DNA from: Capnocytophaga haemolytica
GTDB taxonomy: Bacteria; Bacteroidota; Bacteroidia; Flavobacteriales; Flavobacteriaceae
Assembly (NCBI RefSeq): GCF_001553545.1
Contig: NZ_CP014227.1
Location: 2,214,501-2,278,500, forward strand
Reading direction: 5' to 3'
Length of the DNA: 64,000 nt
Each line of letters starts with the position of its first letter. Positions within the stretch are counted from its first letter, which is position 1. Below the pieces are notes generated by a model. That model was not told the DNA's origin and ran no database searches. It saw nothing but the letters and a program-made list of their open reading frames with translations. The position numbers were made by a program, and so were the translations under genes. Positions 32,907 through 42,343 of this stretch are shown piece after piece.

Positions 32907-33005
32907 CTGTCAGGGGTCAGAAACCAGAGATCAAAGAACGGATCTCACATATTTCTGACCCCTGATTTCTTTTCTCTAACCTCCTGATTACTGACTTCTG
33001 ACCTC
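32907..33005. repeat. 7-bp-period array with embedded 14-bp inverted repeat, rpoD-recJ spacer
   Basis: Fourteen heptad frames with a single one-base slip at 32984, for example CTGTCAG, GGGTCAG, AAACCAG, AGATCAA, and later TGACCCC, TGATTTC, TAACCTC, TGATTAC, TGACTTC, TGACCTC. The first and second halves are complementary: TCAGGGGTCAGAAA (32910-32923) pairs perfectly with 32952-32965, with GAGATC/GATCTC inside, making a terminator-like hairpin followed by a pyrimidine run. Confidence 0.8.
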
Positions 33006-33016
33006 TTTTATTTTAT

Positions 33017-34708
33017 ATGAATTACGATTGGATATTCAAGCCGCTTCCTCCACAAGAGGTTGTAAGAAACCTAAGTGCTGAACTAAACATCAGCGAAGTA
33101 TTAGCACAACTCTTAGCCCAGCGAGGTATCACTACTTTTGAAGAGGCACGACATTTTTTCCGCCCTTCAATAGATGACCTACACGACCCTTTCTTGATGA
33201 AAGATATGCAGAAGGCTGTAAGGCGGCTCAACAAAGCACTTGAAGAGGGAGAGGCAATACTCATCTACGGCGATTACGACGTGGACGGCACTTCGTCTGT
33301 AGCGCTGATGTATCGCTATTTATCACAGTTTACATCCGAATTATTTACTTATGTGCCCGACCGTTACACAGAGGGCTACGGTGTTTCCTTCGAAGGGATT
33401 GACTATGCTGTAGAGCACCATTGCAGCCTGATTATCACCTTAGATTGTGGTATCAAGGCTATTGATAAAGTGCTGTACGCTAAGGAGAAAGGTATTGACT
33501 GCATCATCTGCGATCACCACCGCCCCAGCGAGCAGGTGCCAGAGGCTGTGGCTATCCTCAACCCTAAGCAAGAGGACTGTCCCTATCCGTATAAAGAGCT
33601 CTGTGGCTGTGGTATAGGCTTTAAGTTTGCACAAGCACACAACGCATTCTTAGGGAAGCCTTTTGAAGAAATCAAACCACTATTGGAGTTGGTTGCTGTG
33701 GCAACTGCTGCGGATATCGTACCTGTAAACGGTGAAAATCGCGTGCTGATGTACTACGGAGTGGAAATCATTAACACACATCCTTCGGCAGGCATACGGG
33801 TGTTATTTCCTTTGGATAAATCAGTACACACCAGCGATGTTGTCTTTCAGGCAGCCCCTCGCATCAATGCTGCGGGACGCATAGAGCACGGTCGCCTTGC
33901 GGTGGCACTTCTCACCGAAAACAACTACGATGAAGCCCTTGCCAAAGTAAAGAAGATTGAGGCGCTAAACCAAGAGCGTAAAGCCTTAGACCACAGTATT
34001 GCTGAGGAAGCTCTTGAACAGATACGCCAGCGAGGTGAAGAAAACCACTACACTACCGTAGTGTATAACGAGGCGTGGCATAAGGGGGTCATAGGCATTG
34101 TAGCCTCGCGATTAATGGAAACTTACTACCGCCCTACCGTCGTATTTACCAAAAGCGGAGACAAATACGCTGCTTCAGCGCGCTCAGTGCGAGGCTTTGA
34201 TATTTATGAAGCTTTAGAGCAATGCAGCACATATATAGAGCAATTTGGCGGACATACGTATGCTGCGGGGCTCACGCTGCTACCTGAGCAATACGAGCCT
34301 TTTAAAGCCGCCTTTGAGCAGATAGTAGCACAAAGCCTCCCTACTGAACTGCGCGCCCCTCAGCTGAAGATAGATGCCACCTTACCCATAGAAGAAATCA
34401 CTGCTAAGAAATACGCCATTCTCAAGCAGTTTGAGCCTTTTGGCCCTGAGAATATGACCCCTGTGTTCTACGCAGGTAATGTGGTAGATACTGGTTATGC
34501 GCGTGCCATCGGCAATAAAGAAGAACACCTTAAGCTCACCGTAAAGGACAGAGATGGCAAGCAATACCTCCCTGCCGTAGGCTTCTCATTAGGGCATAAA
34601 CTACCCCTTGTAAAGTCAGGAAGACCTTTTCAGATTGTCTATTCTATTGAAGAGAATCACTTTAACGGGCAAACCAGCCTACAACTACATATCCGCGACA
34701 TACGCTAA
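33017..34708 (+). CDS. recJ: Single-stranded-DNA-specific exonuclease RecJ
   Basis: 5'-3' single-strand exonuclease of the DHH superfamily used in recombination and mismatch repair. The 563 residues show ILIYGDYDVDGTSSVALMY (motif I), LIITLDCGI (II), IICDHHRPSE (III, DHH), GCGIGFKFAQ (IV), then the DHHA1 half with RINAAGRIEHGRLAVALL and EQFGGHTYAAGLTL (GGH), and the C-terminal OB-like region KQFEPFGPENMTPVFYAGNVV. Its stop overlaps the stop of the convergent ABC gene by four bases. Confidence 0.95.
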   Translation: MNYDWIFKPLPPQEVVRNLSAELNISEVLAQLLAQRGITTFEEARHFFRPSIDDLHDPFLMKDMQKAVRRLNKALEEGEAILIYGDYDVDGTSSVALMYRYLSQFTSELFTYVPDRYTEGYGVSFEGIDYAVEHHCSLIITLDCGIKAIDKVLYAKEKGIDCIICDHHRPSEQVPEAVAILNPKQEDCPYPYKELCGCGIGFKFAQAHNAFLGKPFEEIKPLLELVAVATAADIVPVNGENRVLMYYGVEIINTHPSAGIRVLFPLDKSVHTSDVVFQAAPRINAAGRIEHGRLAVALLTENNYDEALAKVKKIEALNQERKALDHSIAEEALEQIRQRGEENHYTTVVYNEAWHKGVIGIVASRLMETYYRPTVVFTKSGDKYAASARSVRGFDIYEALEQCSTYIEQFGGHTYAAGLTLLPEQYEPFKAAFEQIVAQSLPTELRAPQLKIDATLPIEEITAKKYAILKQFEPFGPENMTPVFYAGNVVDTGYARAIGNKEEHLKLTVKDRDGKQYLPAVGFSLGHKLPLVKSGRPFQIVYSIEENHFNGQTSLQLHIRDIR

Positions 34709-36465
34709 GAGGCTTTACTATCCAAGAACTGCACCTCATACAGATTGCGGTAATAGCCGTTTTCTACCTTTAACAACTCAGTATGAGTGCCCATCTCCAC
34801 AATCTTTCCTTTATCAAGCACAATAATCTTGCTTGCCTTCTTTACCGTAGTGAGGCGATGCGCAATGATGATCGAAGTGCGTCCTTGCGTCATTCGCTCA
34901 GTAGCCTCCTGAATCAACTTCTCAGAGTGCGAATCTACCGAAGAAGTAGCTTCGTCTAAGATGAGTATCTGTGGCTTATGCACATAAGCCCTTAGGAAGG
35001 CAATCAACTGGCGTTGCCCTGCTGAAAGCATCGTGCCGCGCTCTTTCACGTTGAAGTGATAGCCCTCTGGCAGACTCATCAGAAAGTCGTGTACCCCAAT
35101 GCTCTTAGCTGCCTCAATCACCTCTTCCTCAGTGATGTTCGGGTCTTTAAGCGTGATGTTATTCAAGATACTATCGGCAAACAAGAACACATCTTGCAGT
35201 ACGGTAGCGATATGCTTCCTCAGTGAAGAGAGCCTGAGTTCCTTAATATTCACACCGTCCACATAAATAGCTCCTGAACTAATATCGTAGAACCTATTGA
35301 GCAGGTTGGTAATTGTAGTCTTGCCTGCCCCTGTAGCCCCCACGATAGCAATAGTCTCGCCCTGTGTCACATCAAAGGTGACCCCGTGGAGAATCCCCTC
35401 ACCCTTCACATACTCAAAATGAACATCCACAAAGCGGATATCTCCCTTCACCTCTGTAAGTTGGCGCGTGCCTTCAAGCTCCTCATCGGCCTCATCAGCC
35501 AAGATAGCAAACACGCGGTCAGAGGCAATAATCCCCATCTGCAAGGTGTTGAACTTATCGGCAATATGGCGCAACGGTCGGAAGAGCTGCTGGCTGAGCT
35601 GGATAAACAAGAATATATTCCCTAAGTCGTAAACACTTGTGCTGACGAGCTGATAACCACCGAACCACACAATCAGTGCAATGGTAATCGATACACACAA
35701 ATCACCTATGGGAAAGAAGATTGAGTTGTACCAAATAGTCTTCAGCCACGCACGCTTATGCCGCTCATTGATCACTTTAAACTTCTCGAGTTCCTCTTTC
35801 TCCTGAGCGAAGAGCTGCACCAACTTAATGCCTGAAATACGCTCCTGCACAAAGGCATTGAGGTGCGCCACCTCCTTGCGCACTTCCACAAAAGCCGCAT
35901 TCATAGCCCGTTGGAACCAGCGTGTAAAGTACAATATAAAAGGCATTGTGGCGTAACTGATCAGTGCTAATTTCCAGTCAATCACAAACATTACTACGGT
36001 AATAACCAACATCTTGAGCAGGTCGGAAGCCATCTCAAACAATCCCGAAGAGAATATCTCACCGATGCGCTCCATATCATTTACAGCACGGGTGACTAAC
36101 ACACCCACTGACGATTTATCGAAGTAGCGCATTTTAAAGCGCAACAAGTGGGCAAAGAGCTTTTCGCGAACGTCCCTAATGACGTTCTGTCCCAGCCAGT
36201 TAGAGTAATAAGAGAACAGGAACTGCATCAACACCTCTGCCACCAATAGTGCAACAAGCCCGTAGGTGATGCGCACCAAGCCCTCGTAGTCCTTAGGGGC
36301 GATGTATTTGTCCATCGCTATCTTAATCAGATAAGGCTGCCCCGTTGAGAACAACGACGACAGAATAGCAAAGAGCGCCACAGCAAAGAACACCCCTTGA
36401 TAAGGCTTTACAAAGTGATATAACTGTTTAAAAGTATGTGATTTATTAACTTTATGGTCTGACAT
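34705..36465 (-). CDS. MsbA-like ABC transporter, half-transporter with fused ATPase
   Basis: A 586-residue type IV ABC half-transporter, working as a homodimer to export lipids or drugs. Six helices lie in residues 1-310; the nucleotide domain has Walker A GATGAGKTTITN, the signature LSAGQRQLIAF (Ala in place of the second Gly), Walker B ILILDEATSS and AHRLTT. The ATG at 36465 (MSDHKVNKSH) is chosen because the longer in-frame start lies upstream of the -7 element at 36484-36491 and could not be transcribed from it. A role as lipid A flippase is possible but unproved. Confidence 0.88.
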   Translation of the reverse strand: MSDHKVNKSHTFKQLYHFVKPYQGVFFAVALFAILSSLFSTGQPYLIKIAMDKYIAPKDYEGLVRITYGLVALLVAEVLMQFLFSYYSNWLGQNVIRDVREKLFAHLLRFKMRYFDKSSVGVLVTRAVNDMERIGEIFSSGLFEMASDLLKMLVITVVMFVIDWKLALISYATMPFILYFTRWFQRAMNAAFVEVRKEVAHLNAFVQERISGIKLVQLFAQEKEELEKFKVINERHKRAWLKTIWYNSIFFPIGDLCVSITIALIVWFGGYQLVSTSVYDLGNIFLFIQLSQQLFRPLRHIADKFNTLQMGIIASDRVFAILADEADEELEGTRQLTEVKGDIRFVDVHFEYVKGEGILHGVTFDVTQGETIAIVGATGAGKTTITNLLNRFYDISSGAIYVDGVNIKELRLSSLRKHIATVLQDVFLFADSILNNITLKDPNITEEEVIEAAKSIGVHDFLMSLPEGYHFNVKERGTMLSAGQRQLIAFLRAYVHKPQILILDEATSSVDSHSEKLIQEATERMTQGRTSIIIAHRLTTVKKASKIIVLDKGKIVEMGTHTELLKVENGYYRNLYEVQFLDSKAS

Positions 36466-36483
36466 TCGATTCAATTGAGGGCG

Positions 36484-36491
36484 CAAAGATA
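36484..36491 (-). promoter_or_regulatory. -7 element of the MsbA-like gene
   Basis: Minus strand TATCTTTG followed by GCGCCCTCAATTGAAT. The 23-base stretch from the box on differs by one base from that of the terC promoter. No clear -33 element. Confidence 0.65.
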
Positions 36492-36582
36492 CGAAAAAAA
36501 GCCATAAAAAGGGCACTCTCAACCTTGAAAAATTACAAACCACTGAGAAATATAGGGTTTCTTTGCTCTATATAACCCACTA

Positions 36583-36692
36583 TGGCTCCGTTCTGGTTCC
36601 GTCCTGAGTTCGTTCTGACTTCGATATGTGTTTTGTGTGTGTTCTATGTTTATTCGAGATCCATAGGAGATCCTGCGCAGAGCCGTTGAGGA
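36583..36692. repeat. 11-bp-period array C, ten units
   Basis: From 36583 in 11-bp steps: TGGCTCCGTTC, TGGTTCCGTCC, TGAGTTCGTTC, TGACTTCGATA, TGTGTTTTGTG, TGTGTTCTATG, TTTATTCGAGA, TCCATAGGAGA, then two more diverged units. The first four share TGNNTYCG exactly in phase. It occupies the divergent gap between the MsbA-like gene and uvrB; the rest of that gap holds the uvrB promoter and a short 7-bp array. Confidence 0.88.
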
Positions 36693-36738
36693 AGGATGGA
36701 AGCGACCGCCGTTTGTGTATTATTTCTTTGTGGAATTC

Positions 36739-36770
36739 TTTGGCACATCGGAATAAATGTCGTACCTTTG
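36739..36770 (+). promoter_or_regulatory. uvrB promoter
   Basis: TTTG at 36739-36742, 20-bp spacer, TACCTTTG at 36763-36770. No LexA-type box was recognised nearby. Confidence 0.85.
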
Positions 36771-36787
36771 CCGTCTGATAGTTACAC

Positions 36788-36815
36788 GCTAAAAGCTATT
36801 GGCTATTCGCTGATT
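36788..36815. repeat. 7-bp-period array in the uvrB leader
   Basis: GCTAAAA, GCTATTG, GCTATTC, GCTGATT, four heptads in phase, ending one base before the uvrB ATG, all inside the transcribed leader. Confidence 0.8.
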
Positions 36816-36816
36816 T

Positions 36817-38808
36817 ATGAAATTCAATATCGTATCCGACTTTGCCCCTACGGGCGATCAACCTGAGGCTATTACGGAGCTTACGCGGGGCATCTTGCGT
36901 GGCGACCGCGACCAAGTGCTGCTCGGGGTTACGGGCTCTGGGAAGACCTTCACCATCGCCAACGTGATCCAAGAGGTGCAACGCCCTACCTTGGTGCTGG
37001 CGCATAACAAGACGCTCGCTGCGCAGCTGTACAATGAGTTCAAGCAGTTCTTCCCCAATAATGCGGTGGAGTACTTCGTTTCGTACTACGACTATTATCA
37101 GCCCGAGGCGTATATACCCTCCTCTGGGTTGTATATAGAGAAGGATCTCTCTATCAATGAGGAGATTGAAAAGTTGCGCCTCAGTACGGTGTCGGCACTG
37201 CTTTCGGGGCGGCGCGATGTGCTGGTAGTCTCCTCAGTGTCGTGTCTATACGGTATCGGTAACCCCATAGAGTTTCAGAAGAACGTCATCTCCATCGCTG
37301 AGGGCGATGTACTGCCACGTACCAAGCTGATGCATAGGCTTGTACAGAGTCTTTACGCACGCACTACTGCCGACTTTATGCACGGGAATTTCCGTGTAAA
37401 AGGCGATGTGCTGGACGTCTTCCCTGGGTATGCAGACAACGCTTTTCGCATTCATTTCTTCGGTGATGAGATAGAGCGTATTGAGAGCTTTGACCCTACT
37501 AACAACAAGGTTACTGACCACTTCGAGAAACTGAATATCTACCCTGCCAATATGTTTGTAACCTCGCCCGATGTACTGCAAAAGGCGATATGGAATATAC
37601 AGCAAGACCTCGTAAAGCAGGTGGAATACTTTAACAATACAGGCAGAGCCCTTGAAGCCAAACGCCTTGAGGAGCGTACCAACTTCGATTTGGAGATGAT
37701 ACGCGAGCTGGGGTATTGCTCGGGTATTGAGAACTATTCGCGCTATTTAGACGGTAGGGAGGCAGGCACACGCCCTTTCTGCCTCATTGACTATTTCCCT
37801 GATGATTACTTGATGGTGATTGACGAGAGCCACGTAACCGTCTCGCAAGTACACGCGATGTATGGTGGCGACCGCAGTCGTAAGGAGAACTTGGTGGAAT
37901 ACGGGTTTCGGTTGCCAGCAGCGATGGATAATCGCCCGCTCAAGTTTGAGGAGTTTGAGGCGATGCAAAACCAAGTGATCTATGTGAGTGCTACCCCTGC
38001 TGACTTTGAACTCCAAAAGACGGGTGGGGTGTACGTAGAGCAGGTGATCCGCCCTACGGGTTTGTTAGACCCTGAGATAGAGGTGCGCCCCAGTCAGAAT
38101 CAGATTGACGACCTCGTGGAAGAGATAGAGCAGCGTACGGAGAAGGACGAGCGGGTGCTGGTAACTACGCTCACCAAGCGTATGGCTGAGGAACTCACCA
38201 AATACCTGACGCGTATTGGGGTGCGCTGCCGTTATATACACAGCGATGTGGACACCTTGGAGCGTGTAGAGATAATGCAGGACTTGCGCAAGGGGCTTTT
38301 TGATGTGCTTATCGGGGTGAACCTCCTGCGCGAGGGATTGGACTTGCCAGAAGTGTCGTTAGTGGCGATTTTGGATGCTGACAAAGAGGGCTTTTTGCGT
38401 TCGCATAGGTCGCTGACGCAGACAGTGGGGCGTGCCGCTCGTAACATCAACGGGAAGGCGATAATGTACGCCGACAAGATCACTGACAGTATGCAACAGA
38501 CCATTGACGAAACGAATTACAGACGGGAGAAGCAAATGAACTATAACAAGGCGCATAATATCACGCCGCAACCTTTGCACAAGCGTATTGAGAACACACT
38601 GAGCAAGAGCCCCATTACTGAGTTTTATTACGACAACAGTCTGCCAAAGGCTGCTGAGCCTTCGCCTGTGTATCTCTCAAAAGAGGAATTAGAAAAGCAA
38701 ATTCGTGAGGCGCGCAAGGCGATGGAGGCAGCTGCTAAGGAATTGGACTTTGTAAAAGCCGCTCAATATCGCGATGAGCTCAAGAAGTTGGAAGCTGCAA
38801 GAGAATAG
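36817..38808 (+). CDS. uvrB: Excinuclease ABC subunit B
   Basis: Damage-verification helicase of nucleotide excision repair. The 663 residues contain Walker A GVTGSGKTFTIANVI, the beta-hairpin YYDYYQPEAYIPSSGLYIEKD that inserts into damaged DNA, DESHVT (Walker B), GVNLLREGLDLPEVSLVAILDADKEGFLRS and QTVGRAARN (motifs V and VI), and the C-terminal UVR domain (AAKELDFVKAAQYRDELKKLE) that binds UvrC. Normal length. dxs follows after 4 bases, so the two are cotranscribed although their roles are unrelated. Confidence 0.98.
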   Translation: MKFNIVSDFAPTGDQPEAITELTRGILRGDRDQVLLGVTGSGKTFTIANVIQEVQRPTLVLAHNKTLAAQLYNEFKQFFPNNAVEYFVSYYDYYQPEAYIPSSGLYIEKDLSINEEIEKLRLSTVSALLSGRRDVLVVSSVSCLYGIGNPIEFQKNVISIAEGDVLPRTKLMHRLVQSLYARTTADFMHGNFRVKGDVLDVFPGYADNAFRIHFFGDEIERIESFDPTNNKVTDHFEKLNIYPANMFVTSPDVLQKAIWNIQQDLVKQVEYFNNTGRALEAKRLEERTNFDLEMIRELGYCSGIENYSRYLDGREAGTRPFCLIDYFPDDYLMVIDESHVTVSQVHAMYGGDRSRKENLVEYGFRLPAAMDNRPLKFEEFEAMQNQVIYVSATPADFELQKTGGVYVEQVIRPTGLLDPEIEVRPSQNQIDDLVEEIEQRTEKDERVLVTTLTKRMAEELTKYLTRIGVRCRYIHSDVDTLERVEIMQDLRKGLFDVLIGVNLLREGLDLPEVSLVAILDADKEGFLRSHRSLTQTVGRAARNINGKAIMYADKITDSMQQTIDETNYRREKQMNYNKAHNITPQPLHKRIENTLSKSPITEFYYDNSLPKAAEPSPVYLSKEELEKQIREARKAMEAAAKELDFVKAAQYRDELKKLEAARE

Positions 38809-38812
38809 CCTT

Positions 38813-40546
38813 ATGAAGCAGTTACTACAACATATCAATTCACCTGCGGATGTGCGCAAGCTCCCTGTGGAGGCGCTCCCTGCTTTGGCTGAGGAGCTGC
38901 GGGCGTACATCATAGAAGTGATGTCGGAGCGAGGTGGGCACCTTGGGGCAAGTCTCGGGGTGGTGGAGCTCACAGTGGCATTGCATTATGTTTTCAATAC
39001 GCCTTCTGACCCGCTGATATGGGACGTGGGACATCAGTGTTACGCCCATAAGATACTCACGGGCAGGCGTGAGGCTTTTCGGAACATACGTCAGGAAGGA
39101 GGTATTAGTGGGTTCCCCAAGAGAGAAGAAAGCACTTACGACGTCTTTGGTACGGGGCATTCTTCGACCTCACTTTCTGTGACATTAGGAATGGCTATGG
39201 CAGCAGATTTGGCAGGTGATAAATCGCAGGTACATATTGCAGTGATTGGTGATGCTTCGATAGTGAGTGGAATGGCTTTTGAGGCGCTCAACTATGCAGG
39301 CACTACACAGGCGAATATGCTGATCGTGCTGAACGACAACGCTATGGCTATTGACCCTACTGTGGGGGCACTAGCTACTTACTTTTCGGGCTTGCGTGCG
39401 GGTGAGGAAGATACTTTCTTTGGGGATCTGAACATCACCTATAAGGGTAAGGTGGACGGGCACAACCTCCCTGCGCTGATTACGGCTTTAGAGGCAGAGA
39501 AGGACGGCAGTGGTGTACGCCTTCTGCACGTGATTACCACCAAAGGTAAAGGCTTAGCGCAGGCAGAACAACAGCAGAGCAAATACCACTCCACAGGAGC
39601 TTTTGACAAGGTGACGGGGTTGCCCTTTACTGAAAAGACTGCTCTCCCCGATAAATACCAAGACGTAGTAGGCAAGACACTTACGGAGCTCGCCCTTAAC
39701 AACCCTCGCATTGTGGCAATTACCCCAGCAATGACCACAGGCAGTGGTTTACTCACGATGAAAGCACAGTTTCCCGATCGGGTGCTGGACGTAGGCATTG
39801 CCGAGCAACACGCTGTGACTTTTGCGGCAGGCTGGGCTGTAGCGGGATTCGTACCTTACTGTGTGGTGTATTCCACCTTTCTGCAACGCGCTTATGATCA
39901 ACTTATTCACGATGTGGCGCTGCAAAATCTCCCTGTGGTATTCTGTATTGATAGGGCGGGCTTGGTGGAAGATGGCGCAACGCACCACGGTGTATTTGAT
40001 ATAGGTTTTCTACGTGTTGTGCCTAACCTCGTAATCGCCTCACCTCGCAATGCCACTGAGCTACGCAACTTGCTATACACCGCCCAAGAGGGACTCCCCT
40101 ACCCTATTGCGATACGCTACCCACGCGGGCGTTGCCATCAGCAGGATTGGCAGCAGGCTTTTGAAAGCATCCCTATTGGGAAAGGAGTTGTACTGAAAGA
40201 GGGATCGGAGGTGGCTGTAATCAGCATTGGAACCACTTATGAACTGGCGCTTGAGCAGATCGCACAGGCAAAAGAGGCTGAGCGTTTTGGCTTGTTTGAC
40301 ATCCGCTTTCTCAAGCCTTTGGACGAGGATTTGCTACAACACATTTTCCAAAAATACAAGGTTATCATTACCATAGAAGAAGGCAGTGCAATAGGCGGTT
40401 TAGGTAGTGCTATCGCAGCATTTGCAGCAAAGGGCGGCTACACGAACACTTTGAAGATTGTAGGCTTGCCTGATAGGTTCGTGACCGAAGCAGAAGGACG
40501 CACTTCGCTACAGCAAGGCTTGGCAAGTGCTTTAAAGGAACTTTAA
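38813..40546 (+). CDS. dxs: 1-deoxy-D-xylulose-5-phosphate synthase
   Basis: Thiamine-diphosphate enzyme joining pyruvate and glyceraldehyde 3-phosphate, first step of the MEP isoprenoid pathway. From ATG 38813 (MKQLLQHINSPADVRKLPVEAL) it has 577 residues, a little short of the 620 in E. coli. Motifs: GGHLGASLGVVELTVALHYVF, WDVGHQCYAHKILTGR, GTGHSSTSLSVTLGMA, GDASIVSGMAFEALNYAG...NDNAMAI (cofactor site), then the pyrimidine domain AEQHAVTFAAGWAVAGF and DRAGLVEDGATHHGVFD. The longer in-frame start lies within uvrB and is rejected. Confidence 0.97.
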   Translation: MKQLLQHINSPADVRKLPVEALPALAEELRAYIIEVMSERGGHLGASLGVVELTVALHYVFNTPSDPLIWDVGHQCYAHKILTGRREAFRNIRQEGGISGFPKREESTYDVFGTGHSSTSLSVTLGMAMAADLAGDKSQVHIAVIGDASIVSGMAFEALNYAGTTQANMLIVLNDNAMAIDPTVGALATYFSGLRAGEEDTFFGDLNITYKGKVDGHNLPALITALEAEKDGSGVRLLHVITTKGKGLAQAEQQQSKYHSTGAFDKVTGLPFTEKTALPDKYQDVVGKTLTELALNNPRIVAITPAMTTGSGLLTMKAQFPDRVLDVGIAEQHAVTFAAGWAVAGFVPYCVVYSTFLQRAYDQLIHDVALQNLPVVFCIDRAGLVEDGATHHGVFDIGFLRVVPNLVIASPRNATELRNLLYTAQEGLPYPIAIRYPRGRCHQQDWQQAFESIPIGKGVVLKEGSEVAVISIGTTYELALEQIAQAKEAERFGLFDIRFLKPLDEDLLQHIFQKYKVIITIEEGSAIGGLGSAIAAFAAKGGYTNTLKIVGLPDRFVTEAEGRTSLQQGLASALKEL

Positions 40547-40579
40547 AGGTCTTTTTTATACATTTTTTAACTTATATAC

Positions 40580-40610
40580 GTTGCTTCTCAGATTTTTTTG
40601 CGTACCTTTG
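40580..40610 (+). promoter_or_regulatory. Promoter of the DUF3078-tdk pair
   Basis: GTTG at 40580-40583, 19-bp spacer, TACCTTTG at 40603-40610, then CAGCCCGAAA. The ATG at 40637 is 26 bases downstream. Confidence 0.78.
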
Positions 40611-40636
40611 CAGCCCGAAATATATCAGCACTACTT

Positions 40637-41635
40637 ATGAAGATGAGGAACATTATCTACATTAGCTTATTTTTATGCAGTTGTTCTGCGATAGGGCAAA
40701 TACGTAAAGCTAAGGAAGTTACCTACCCTGTAAAATCGGATACCATCACTGTGCAGGATGATCCAGAGGCTCTGAAATACACCTTCAAGCGCTTTAAGCA
40801 GCAGCAAGAGAAATGGTTCAAGTTCAACCAAGTAGGCTTGAATATGAGTGAGGTAACCTTCTCAAACTGGAGTGCAGGGGGTGAGAACTCTATTTCGGGT
40901 TTGATGAATGGACGCTTTCGCAGGCGTTATAATGAACGCACTTACTTCTGGGATAATGAACTGGAAATCAACTATGGTATCAATGCTCAGAAAGGGCGTG
41001 AGGTACGCAAGACCGACGATAAACTATCGTTAGTATCGGCGATTGGCTACCGTGGCAATTCGGAATCGTTTTGGTATTACACGGCACGCTATCAGTTTCT
41101 TTCACAAATAAGCAACGGGTATAATTACCCAGACACTGAAAAGGCGATCTCAAAGTTCTTTGCACCAGCATATATCACGTTTGGTTTGGGAGGAGAATAT
41201 GCTCCTGATCCTGAGAAGACACATTTTAATATCTTCCTTTCGCCTATCACAGCAAAAACGACCTTAGTACTCGACAAGACGCTATCTGACGAAGGGGCTT
41301 TCGGAGTGGATAAGGGGAAGAAATCGCATACGGAACTGGGGTTTTCAATCAACGGACAATGGAATAAGAAGCTGATGGAGAACATCTTGTTTGACACGAG
41401 GTTTAGCTTCTACGGCGATTATCTCAAGAAGTTTGGTAATATAGATGTAGATTGGGAGGCGAACCTCAATCTGAAGGTGAATAGCTATGTGCAGGCTCGC
41501 GTAGGGGTACACATTAAGTACGACGACGACGTGAAGTTTTACTCATACAAAGATGCAGCAGGTGAGACACATACCTATGGAGCACGCACACAGTTTAAGC
41601 AAATATTAGGGATAGGCATTTTATATACTTTCTGA
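40637..41635 (+). CDS. DUF3078 family outer-membrane protein
   Basis: A 332-residue secreted protein with a signal peptide (MKMRNIIYISLFLCSCSAIGQ) and a mature region of the DUF3078 type: FKFNQVGLNMSEVTFSNWSAGGENSISGLMNGRFRRRYNERTYFWDNELEINYGINAQ is diagnostic, and the rest is a series of amphipathic strands ending in an aromatic residue (GIGILYTF). It is therefore probably an outer-membrane barrel of unknown role. The in-frame start at 40598 lies inside the -7 element. The stop shares one base with the tdk ATG. Confidence 0.85.
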   Translation: MKMRNIIYISLFLCSCSAIGQIRKAKEVTYPVKSDTITVQDDPEALKYTFKRFKQQQEKWFKFNQVGLNMSEVTFSNWSAGGENSISGLMNGRFRRRYNERTYFWDNELEINYGINAQKGREVRKTDDKLSLVSAIGYRGNSESFWYYTARYQFLSQISNGYNYPDTEKAISKFFAPAYITFGLGGEYAPDPEKTHFNIFLSPITAKTTLVLDKTLSDEGAFGVDKGKKSHTELGFSINGQWNKKLMENILFDTRFSFYGDYLKKFGNIDVDWEANLNLKVNSYVQARVGVHIKYDDDVKFYSYKDAAGETHTYGARTQFKQILGIGILYTF

Positions 41636-42222
41636 TGTTTTTAGAGAATACAATCCATCATACGGGCGAGCATTTTGGCTGGATAGAGGTGATCTGTGGG
41701 TCAATGTTTTCGGGTAAGACCGAGGAGCTGATCCGCAGGCTGCGTCGTGCGCAATTTGCGAAACAAAAGGTTGAGATCTTTAAGCCGAGTTTCGATACGC
41801 GTTATGACGATACAAATATCGTTTCGCACAATGCTAACGAGATCCCTTCAACCCCTGTGGAAGCAGCTACCCAGATATTACTTTTGGCAGACGGCTGCGA
41901 TGTGGTGGGCATCGACGAGGCGCAGTTCTTTGATGATGAGATTGTGAATGTGTGCAATGACCTCGCCAACCGCGGCGTACGGGTGATTGTGGCAGGCTTG
42001 GATATGGACTACAAAGGCAAGCCTTTTGGACCGATGCCTAACTTGATGGCTATCGCTGAGTATGTTACCAAGGTGCACGCAATATGCACTCACACGGGCA
42101 ACTTAGCCCATTACAGCTATCGCAAAGTGGCAAATGACAGCCAGCGACTGCTCGGCGAGCAAGAGAGTTATGAACCGCTGAGTAGGGCTGCCTTCTATAA
42201 AGCGATGAAAGACAAAAGATAA
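41635..42222 (+). CDS. tdk: Thymidine kinase, type II
   Basis: Phosphorylates thymidine in the salvage pathway. The 195 residues contain Walker A GSMFSGKTEEL (residues 22-), DEAQFFDDE with the catalytic Glu region and the lasso substrate loop. The structural zinc site of human TK1-like enzymes is missing three of four cysteines: the CxxC pair is here ICTHTGN and the C-terminal CxxC is absent, a state I believe is usual in Bacteroidota. Translationally coupled to the DUF3078 gene by a one-base overlap (TGATG). Confidence 0.95.
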   Translation: MFLENTIHHTGEHFGWIEVICGSMFSGKTEELIRRLRRAQFAKQKVEIFKPSFDTRYDDTNIVSHNANEIPSTPVEAATQILLLADGCDVVGIDEAQFFDDEIVNVCNDLANRGVRVIVAGLDMDYKGKPFGPMPNLMAIAEYVTKVHAICTHTGNLAHYSYRKVANDSQRLLGEQESYEPLSRAAFYKAMKDKR

Positions 42223-42286
42223 ACATTCTTCACAAATAAAAACAACTTTGCTACTGAGGTATAAAAAATAGTTACTCAGATGAAAA

Positions 42287-42314
42287 TTTGTGTGGGCATA
42301 AAGCCGTACCTTTG
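42287..42314 (+). promoter_or_regulatory. Promoter of the ABC pair
   Basis: TACCTTTG at 42307-42314; the nearest TTTG (42287-42290) is only 16 bp away, shorter than usual. A CTGAG...CTCAG inverted repeat at 42254-42279 sits just upstream and could be an operator. Confidence 0.5.
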
Positions 42315-42343
42315 CCGAGTTAATTTTTCTAAATTAAATAACG

